Below, one piece after another: positions 60,701 through 64,000 of a stretch of DNA of 64,000 nucleotides. The notes beneath the pieces were generated by a model. The model did not search any database. It was not told the origin of the DNA and worked only from the letters and a program-made list of their open reading frames with translations. The position numbers were made by a program, and so were the translations under genes. Source of the stretch: Glandiceps talaboti (Eukaryota; Hemichordata; Enteropneusta; Spengelidae); the NCBI RefSeq assembly GCF_964340395.1, contig NC_135558.1:21819371-21883370 (forward strand), read 5' to 3'. The stretch's first letter is position 1, and each line of letters starts with the position of its first letter.

Positions 60701-63700
60701 CAACATCTACGCACTCATCAAACACAATTACCATAAACTGATAAGACATAGTAATGACATAAATGTGTTTGTCAACACCTGCATGCAGTGATTGAATATA
60801 TTAAAGTATATATATGCATATATGGCCCAACCCACCGCTTATCGTAATCTCAATGGAATGTCCAGTCTGAAAATGATATTCGCTAGACTGTTCGGGCAAG
60901 CCCTCACATGCGAACTTCGTTCGCTTATAGTTATAGCATCGAAAGAAAACCTGAACGTCTAGCAGCAAGACTAAGGTCTGATGAGCATTGCCATAAAGGG
61001 TTCTTTCTTAAAATCATCCGAAATTATTTTATGGTCATTTCCATCGATTCTTTTCATCCCTGATTTATTATGTGATTGTTATAAATTGAAATTAATTTGC
61101 AATTTTATTAATTTATGCAATCCAGACAAATGCATAAAACATGAAATGTGAAACCCTTACTAATGAATCACTTTAAATGATAGAAATGTAACAGACCTGT
61201 ATGTCAACTTACTTTTCAATTTCCAGTGTGAACGTTAAGATTCAATATAATATACATTAATATCTGCTAGACTCTCACAAATTTTAGCTTGGATTGCTCA
61301 CATGATCTTCACATGACAATAACTAATATTCACATGATCTTCACATGACAATAACTAATATTCACATGATCTTCACATGACAATTACTAGTACTCACAAG
61401 ATCTTTACATGGCAATTACCAGTGTACTCACATGATCTTCACATGGCAATTACCAGTACTCACATGATCTTCACATGACAATTACCAGTACTCACACGAT
61501 CTTCACATGACAATTAATAGTACTCACATGATCTTCACTATTACTCGTGATCTTCACTTGACTTTCACTAGTGGTCGGATCCTAATGTGTTGCTCACAAA
61601 AGTGTTAATATAATTTAATATAATTATACTATTCCGGGGGTGGGGGGGGGGGGGGGTGTTTATAAATTCTCCATGCCAATATACCAACCAGTGTCAAAAT
61701 ATCCATTATCAAAAACTGATAGGTTGTGTTTTGTCATTAACTGAACAGACTAAACAGCTGATCTGAGTGTTTCCAACTATAGCATACTTAGAACATAAGA
61801 CATTTTCTTTGATTTTGTATGCTTATTGTAAATTTCAGAAACAGTCTGTATAATTGTGTTGTCTGACATTTCAGATCTGGATATGTACTTCTATTCTATT
61901 CTGAGAATAACAAATTGTGCTTCTTCCTTTACAGATAGAAGAGGAGTTACGTATGATCCAGAGTGACTTTGATAAACAGTATGAAATTACCAAGCTGCTC
62001 CTTGAAGGTGTTAGCAGTGCCCATGTAAGTCACTATGTGTGTAAAATGGGAATTGATGCTACTGTATCAATCAGATTTGTAAAAAGTAGAATTGATACCA
62101 ACATGTCTGTGAAAATTGTACAAATTAGAATTGTTACCATCATATCAGTCAGATTTGTACAAATTAGAATTGTTACCATCATATCAGTCAGATTTGTACA
62201 AATTAGAATTGTTACCATCATATCAGTCAGATTTGTACAAATTAGAATTGTTACCATCATATCAGTCAGATTTGTACAAATTAGAATTGATACCATCATA
62301 TCAGTCAGATTTGTACAAATTGGAATTGTTACCATCATATCAGTCAGATTTGTACAAATTAGAATTGATACCATCATATCAGTCAGATTTGTACAAATTG
62401 GAATTGTTACCATCATATCAGTCAGATTTGTACAAATTAGAATTGTTACCATCATATCAGTCAGATTTGTACAAATTAGAATTGTTATATCATATCAGTC
62501 AGATTTGTCCAAATTAGAATTGTTACCATCATATCAGTCAGATTTGTACAAATTAGAATTGATACCATCATATCAGTCAGATTTGTACAAATTAGAATTG
62601 TTACCATCATATCAGTCAGATTTGTACAAATTAGAATTGTTACCATCATATCAGTCAGATTTGTACAAATTAGAATTGTTATTATAATATCATATCAGTC
62701 AGATTTGTCCAAATTAGAATTGTTACCATCATATCAGTCAGATTTGTACAAATTAGAATTGTTACCATCATATCAGTCAGATTTGTACAAATTAGAATTG
62801 TTACCATCATATCAGTCAGATTTGTACAAATTAGAATTGTTACCATCATATCAGTCAGATTTGAACAATCCAATTTTCATCACATGATTTCATCTCTAAC
62901 CTACAGGCCAATCACTTGCGATGTCTGCAGGATTTCATTGAAGCCCAACATAACTACTATGTACAATGTGCTGATACCACTGCTGATCTGCAGAAGCAGT
63001 TAACCAGGTATGTCAATTAAAATATGTGTACCATAAGCAAAATATAAAATGCAATTTTCTCTTCATTCTCATTGCATTATATGTTGTACAATACTATCTA
63101 TTTAGTGCATTATAAGTTGGGGGACTATGTGCTCAATGAAGACTTGTCCTTACTTTTGACTTACTTCTAATATTGTGTGGTATTCTAAGCCTAGTGATCA
63201 AATAATATCAACATCACATTATAACTTTATAATTTGTTGTCAAATGACTGTTTACATATGGACATCAAGCCAGTGTACATATTACAGCTAGTGACAGATA
63301 AGGTCATTTAGCTATTGTGAGTGATTGAACCTTTCCATTGCAGATTTCAATTGCTTATATTTCAACAGATCAAAATTAGTAAAAAGTACCAAAAATTGTA
63401 AAGTTGTTGCTGAGCTTAACTAATACTTATAATGATGTATAATTATATACTGTACTTCTACTGACACATCAATTTGAGACTTTTTGTTGCCTAGGTAACT
63501 ATTTACATGTTCCAAGTGACTGGTGTAACAATGGTGGTGGGTAGACCTGTACATGTACTCCATATTATCACAGCTTTCTTTCTCTTCCATGGAAACTATT
63601 TTTCCTTTGAATTAATTCTCCAATATAACATTTTATTATATATAGCTTTATATGTACATGTTATGTATATGTATACAATATACAAACAGTTCTTACAATG

Positions 63701-64000
63701 ATTTACATGAATAAGGTAATTCCACAAGATTATAATAACTGCCACTTGTGACCTCTTACCTCACTGAATTATGGGAAGATTCAATTTGGCAGATAATGCC
63801 ATGAGCAGCAATACCTTTATTTCAAGACATTAACATATGTTTTTGCTCAAAATATTGTATAATTCAAAACAGGAAAGTACAGTGATGTCATTTGACCAAG
63901 TGATACAAACTATAAGTGGAAGAGTTAGTTTTCACATTGACAATTGGTTTTGGACTGGAAAGGATTTACAAAACATTTCAAGTTTTTTGCCCAAATTACT
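31266..64000 (+). CDS. SH3GLB1: Endophilin B (SH3GLB1/2 type), BAR-domain part; gene runs off the right edge
   Basis: Membrane-curving BAR protein acting in mitochondrial, autophagic and endosomal membrane dynamics. Exons: 31266-31331, 40539-40680, 41816-41944, 51009-51142, 56251-56343, optional 59779-59802, 61935-62024, 62907-63007. All are GT-AG and in phase, giving 259 complete codons with the microexon (251 without). Seen: N-terminal amphipathic helix (MNMEGFKKFTQDAGTLFTRA), EKTEYDAHFENLL, NWTEKMVANVETVLQPNP, DSGNDVGPGTAYG, NKRLDLDAAKTKL, LLLEGVSSAH and HLRCLQDFIEAQ. These are the endophilin B pattern, not endophilin A. The linker and SH3 domain are outside the window. The single gene may be ancestral to vertebrate SH3GLB1 and SH3GLB2, so the symbol is approximate. 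Confidence 0.93.
31332..33829. other. Endophilin B intron 1, left part
   Basis: Mostly AT-rich intron. 32420-32945 is a purine-rich imperfect repeat region of ggatgg, gatatgggtgg and gggtatg words, with a near-duplicate of about 65 bp at about 32635-32700 and 32700-32765. The antisense open frames here are low-complexity or unsupported. Confidence 0.6.
33830..34240 (+). repeat. (cata)n/(ca)n microsatellite with duplicated 105-bp block
   Basis: Compound catacata tract. The segment with catgtacatacacacacacac appears twice (about 33863 and 33971). All open frames across it are artefacts. Confidence 0.95.
34262..34545 (+). mobile_element. tRNA-like SINE
   Basis: Pol III B-box-like ggttcgaatcc at 34320-34330 lies about 45 bp after an A-box-like ggccggcgctgagtgc. 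A central block follows with ttttccctgggtactccagt and ttcctcctgcat, a word pair seen in animal SINE cores. The element ends in (tta)n. This composition supports a tRNA-derived SINE; the family name is not known to me. Confidence 0.72.
35058..35592 (-). mobile_element. CR1/L2-like LINE, 5'-truncated 3' end
   Basis: The minus strand 35592-35158 is an uninterrupted 144-codon frame ending in TGA. It holds CNSLLYGLPESV, LQRAQNTAARIIT, LIKLHWLPVRSRIDYKILLL, YKAIHGLTPEYI and APKLWNSLP, the C-terminal part of CR1/L2-type reverse transcriptase proteins. The element ends with (ttga)n on its 3' side (35058-35080). The intact frame suggests fairly recent insertion. It has no start codon, so start-based ORF calling misses it. 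Confidence 0.88.
35785..36268 (+). repeat. 38-40-bp minisatellite, about 12 copies
   Basis: tagcctacctgtagacttga plus ggactaacactacatta. Variants include an extra tg before tata. Confidence 0.95.
36275..36650 (+). mobile_element. Dispersed repeat copy C (head intact)
   Basis: ttagcacaactaaat, ggttcagtagtgctatagg, (gtct)n, gtgtaaacaacttaaag, aaaaccactggaccgattgc and tatttggtggg occur in this order. This is the cleanest copy of the family also seen at 13250-14325 and 15120-16095 in reverse. Confidence 0.68.
36651..38905. other. Endophilin B intron 1, no recognisable feature
   Basis: AT-rich sequence. Open frames on the minus strand at 37341-37703 show no family resemblance and no splice support. 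Confidence 0.55.
38906..39400 (+). repeat. gtgtcagtagatgtt minisatellite
   Basis: Short units of about 12-17 bp (cagtagatgt with gtgt, tgtgt or cggtgtgt spacers) in irregular order, about 30 copies. Confidence 0.93.
39438..39765 (+). repeat. (caa)n with ccccttcccacctcc blocks
   Basis: Blocks of caacaa of varying length separated by cccccttcccacctccc. Frames through it encode runs of N/T or V/C and are not genes. Confidence 0.95.
40137..40395 (+). repeat. 58-bp minisatellite, about 4.4 copies
   Basis: tgtatatatggagacctggt recurs every 58 bp from 40141. It lies upstream of endophilin B exon 2 and is not exon-derived. Confidence 0.94.
40539..40680 (+). CDS. SH3GLB1: Endophilin B exon 2
   Basis: Acceptor ggtttcag, donor gtaaga. 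It has 47 codons plus one base: YTEEKLLNAEKTEYDAHFEN, NWTEKMVANVETVLQPNP. First long BAR helix. Confidence 0.94.
40826..41450 (+). repeat. 35-bp minisatellite, about 17 copies
   Basis: gtggtcagcttggaatctgc recurs every 35 bp. It is interrupted near 41350-41385. Intron 2 of endophilin B. Confidence 0.95.
41450..41746 (+). repeat. 75-bp direct duplication
   Basis: The segment from gtcaaattgatattgaatgt to cttgtgtaaagaaaa occurs at about 41449-41523 and again at about 41674-41747. Between the copies are short imperfect attgtcag...actgtgaaacttaacagtt repeats. Confidence 0.9.
41816..41944 (+). CDS. SH3GLB1: Endophilin B exon 3
   Basis: Acceptor acattag, donor gtgagt. Completes an Asn codon, then 42 codons: ARLEDYVMEKVDRKRPDRVT, FIDSGNDVGPGTAY plus a split Gly. 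Confidence 0.94.
41945..42917. other. Endophilin B intron 3, left flank
   Basis: AT-rich unique-looking sequence before the giant array. No exon-like segment recognised. Confidence 0.55.
42918..50279 (+). repeat. Giant 47-bp minisatellite, about 155 copies (7.4 kb)
   Basis: Unit: cttggcaagtcaaccctgat, then attttactatctattctgtt, then tacaacc. Recurrent variant sites are gg/gc/ac/ga before caag, tcaa/tcta, tttt/ttat, gata/ggta and tatct/tatatct (49-bp units). 47 is not a multiple of three, so open frames only arise where all three phases are free of stops (45296-45595, 46569-47009). It fills most of intron 3. Confidence 0.98.
49161..50279 (+). repeat. 12-unit higher-order duplication at the right end of the giant array
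   Basis: The ordered series of variant units starting at 49161 is repeated from 49727 (566 bp later). In both blocks the one 49-bp unit and the one ggta unit occupy the same places. The blocks differ in at most the last unit. Confidence 0.85.
50280..51008. other. Endophilin B intron 3, right flank
   Basis: No feature beyond a short duplication with agcagtcatttc...tgcaaga near 50610 and 50650. The open frames here are shadows of exon 4. Confidence 0.55.
51009..51142 (+). CDS. SH3GLB1: Endophilin B exon 4; donor is repeated downstream
   Basis: Acceptor aactacag, donor gtaagt. Completes the split Gly, then 44 codons: AALVKAGLVEQRLGNTEREF and PLKNFLEGDMKTIN. The last 21 nt plus donor are the unit of the following array. 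Confidence 0.94.
51122..51310 (+). repeat. 30-bp junction array, 6 units, 5 consensus donors
   Basis: gtaagtaaa occurs at 51143 (real), 51173, 51203, 51262 and 51292. The fourth unit lost its donor (atgaagtaaa). The period is ten codons and the frame stays open through the first units, to the TGA at 51248. Confidence 0.94.
51311..52214. other. Endophilin B intron 4, left part
   Basis: AT-rich. There are two small direct duplications: an aatatggatatttt block near 51470-51560, and a 50-bp tgctacatgtacatgtatgt block near 52019 and 52069. Confidence 0.65.
52215..52530 (+). repeat. 33-bp minisatellite, about 9 copies
   Basis: cagagttttccagagtaatg plus ccataattaacct. A multiple of three, so the minus strand is open across it (52214-52549), with no gene support. 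Confidence 0.95.
52531..55365. other. Endophilin B intron 4, middle, no recognisable feature
   Basis: AT-rich sequence. Open frames at 53535-53777 (minus) and 54183-54449 (plus) have no recognisable homology or splice context. Confidence 0.5.
55372..56066 (+). repeat. 78-bp minisatellite, 9 copies
   Basis: tagtaatagggttagactcc recurs every 78 bp, with near-identical copies. A multiple of three, which gives the 276-codon open frame 55269-56099. That frame has no splice link to the gene: exon 5 has its own acceptor at 56250. Confidence 0.96.
56251..56343 (+). CDS. SH3GLB1: Endophilin B exon 5
   Basis: Acceptor tttttcag, donor gtaaag. It has 31 codons: KERKILENKRLDLDAAKTKL, then RKAKSDENKAK. 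It forms the BAR helix around the conserved RLDLDAAK motif. Confidence 0.95.
56348..57515 (+). repeat. 17/20-bp minisatellite starting at the exon 5 donor
   Basis: gatattctgtgatgg plus tgtct or gtct units, mixed gtg/ctg variants, more than 60 copies. It starts within six bases of the donor gtaaag. A 355-codon frame on the minus strand is a repeat artefact. Confidence 0.95.
57516..58584. other. Endophilin B intron 5, no recognisable feature
   Basis: AT-rich. Two ccctctagtg words near 57912 and 57956 are the only near-repeat noted. Confidence 0.5.
58585..59490 (+). repeat. 49-bp minisatellite, about 18 copies
   Basis: atggattccaggctacaaat and atggatcccagggtacaaat type units mixed with a third type (ccatactac), each ending gtagaacaggacagt. 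Confidence 0.95.
59779..59802 (+). CDS. SH3GLB1: Candidate endophilin B microexon (24 nt, 8 codons)
   Basis: Acceptor tctttctaaag with a T-rich tract before it; donor gtaagt. Reads ISPSEMDK in phase 0, between KAKSDENKAK and IEEELRMIQ. Vertebrate SH3GLB1 has alternative exons at this position, and from memory two human isoforms differ by 8 residues there. The exon is optional because skipping it also keeps the frame. Confidence 0.7.
59905..60232. mobile_element. TTAA-flanked palindromic MITE, copy 2
   Basis: Starts ttaaagtagccatatggat and ends atccatatggccattttaa. It shares interior words with copy 1 (aagtccttgtttgtaac, ttgagttaca, aaaatccaaaataaata). Intact TTAA on both sides. Confidence 0.8.
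60233..61280. other. Endophilin B intron with possible old interspersed element
   Basis: (aacat)n at 60345-60367 starts a stretch with less AT-rich composition to about 61000. It contains the inverted pair cctcggatgttcttccg (60475) and gaacatccgagg (60531). It may be an element in reverse orientation with a pentanucleotide tail, but I recognise no family. Confidence 0.4.
61290..61562 (+). repeat. About 29-bp minisatellite, about 8 copies
   Basis: actcacatgatcttcacatg with acaattaccagt spacers. Irregular and diverged. Confidence 0.9.
61935..62024 (+). CDS. SH3GLB1: Endophilin B exon 7
   Basis: Acceptor tttacag, donor gtaagt. It has 30 codons: IEEELRMIQSDFDKQYEITK, LLLEGVSSAH. Last long BAR helix. 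The frame stays open 221 codons into the intron through the 39-bp array. Confidence 0.95.
62080..62872 (+). repeat. 39-bp minisatellite, about 20 copies
   Basis: cagatttgtacaaattagaa plus ttgttaccatcatatcagt. A multiple of three with open frames on both strands. Two units are disrupted (about 62488 and 62685). Confidence 0.96.
62907..63007 (+). CDS. SH3GLB1: Endophilin B exon 8 (last visible)
   Basis: Acceptor cctacag, donor gtatgt. It has 33 codons plus two bases: ANHLRCLQDFIEAQHNYYVQ, CADTTADLQKQLT. End of the BAR domain. The Pro/Ser-rich linker and SH3 domain must lie to the right. Confidence 0.94.
63008..64000. other. Endophilin B intron, no further exon seen
   Basis: AT-rich intron to the window edge. 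No SH3-like or linker-like segment with splice sites recognised. Confidence 0.6.

Overview
The window is animal nuclear DNA. It has spliced genes with GT-AG introns, AT-rich introns, tetranucleotide and dinucleotide microsatellites, a LINE fragment, a tRNA-like SINE and several palindromic MITEs. By my hand tally roughly a third of it is tandem minisatellite. The gene sequences are those of a bilaterian. The many intronic minisatellites that begin exactly at exon-intron borders recall a repeat class I remember being reported from amphioxus (Branchiostoma) introns, so a cephalochordate is my best guess (inference, moderate confidence).

Three genes are present, and their reading frames close across every junction I propose. 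(1) 857-10502, plus strand: the 3' half (last 8 coding exons, 320 codons plus stop) of WDR46/BING4, an 18S rRNA processing factor. (2) 12758-30940, minus strand: a complete aminopeptidase B (RNPEP, M1 zinc metallopeptidase), 12 coding exons, 623 aa, with a second, homologous first exon at 26260-26428. (3) 31266 to beyond the right edge, plus strand: the BAR-domain part of endophilin B (SH3GLB1/2 type), including a candidate 24-nt microexon. WDR46 and RNPEP lie tail to tail. RNPEP and endophilin B lie head to head, with 325 bp between their start codons.

The introns hold the main interest. At least six tandem arrays are built from a splice junction itself, so the real 5' or 3' splice site is followed or preceded by 3 to 27 near-perfect copies of itself: WDR46 exons at 1270 and 8565, RNPEP exons 2, 7 and 8, and endophilin B exon 4. 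Two further exon pieces are duplicated nearby (WDR46 exon at 8058; the RNPEP stop-codon region). Ordinary intronic arrays are also abundant. The largest is a 7.4-kb, 47-bp array at about 42918-50279 whose right end carries a 12-unit higher-order duplication.

Mobile elements: a 3'-truncated CR1/L2-like LINE (minus strand, 35058-35592), a tRNA-like SINE (34262-34545), a TA-flanked MITE (12142-12351), a composite inverted-repeat element (29157-30305) that contains a TTAA-flanked MITE with a second copy at 59905-60232, and a dispersed family with internal tetranucleotide repeats. The three genes have unrelated jobs (ribosome assembly, peptide trimming, membrane curvature), so I see no functional operon-like logic. 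The only likely regulatory link is the shared RNPEP/endophilin B promoter region.
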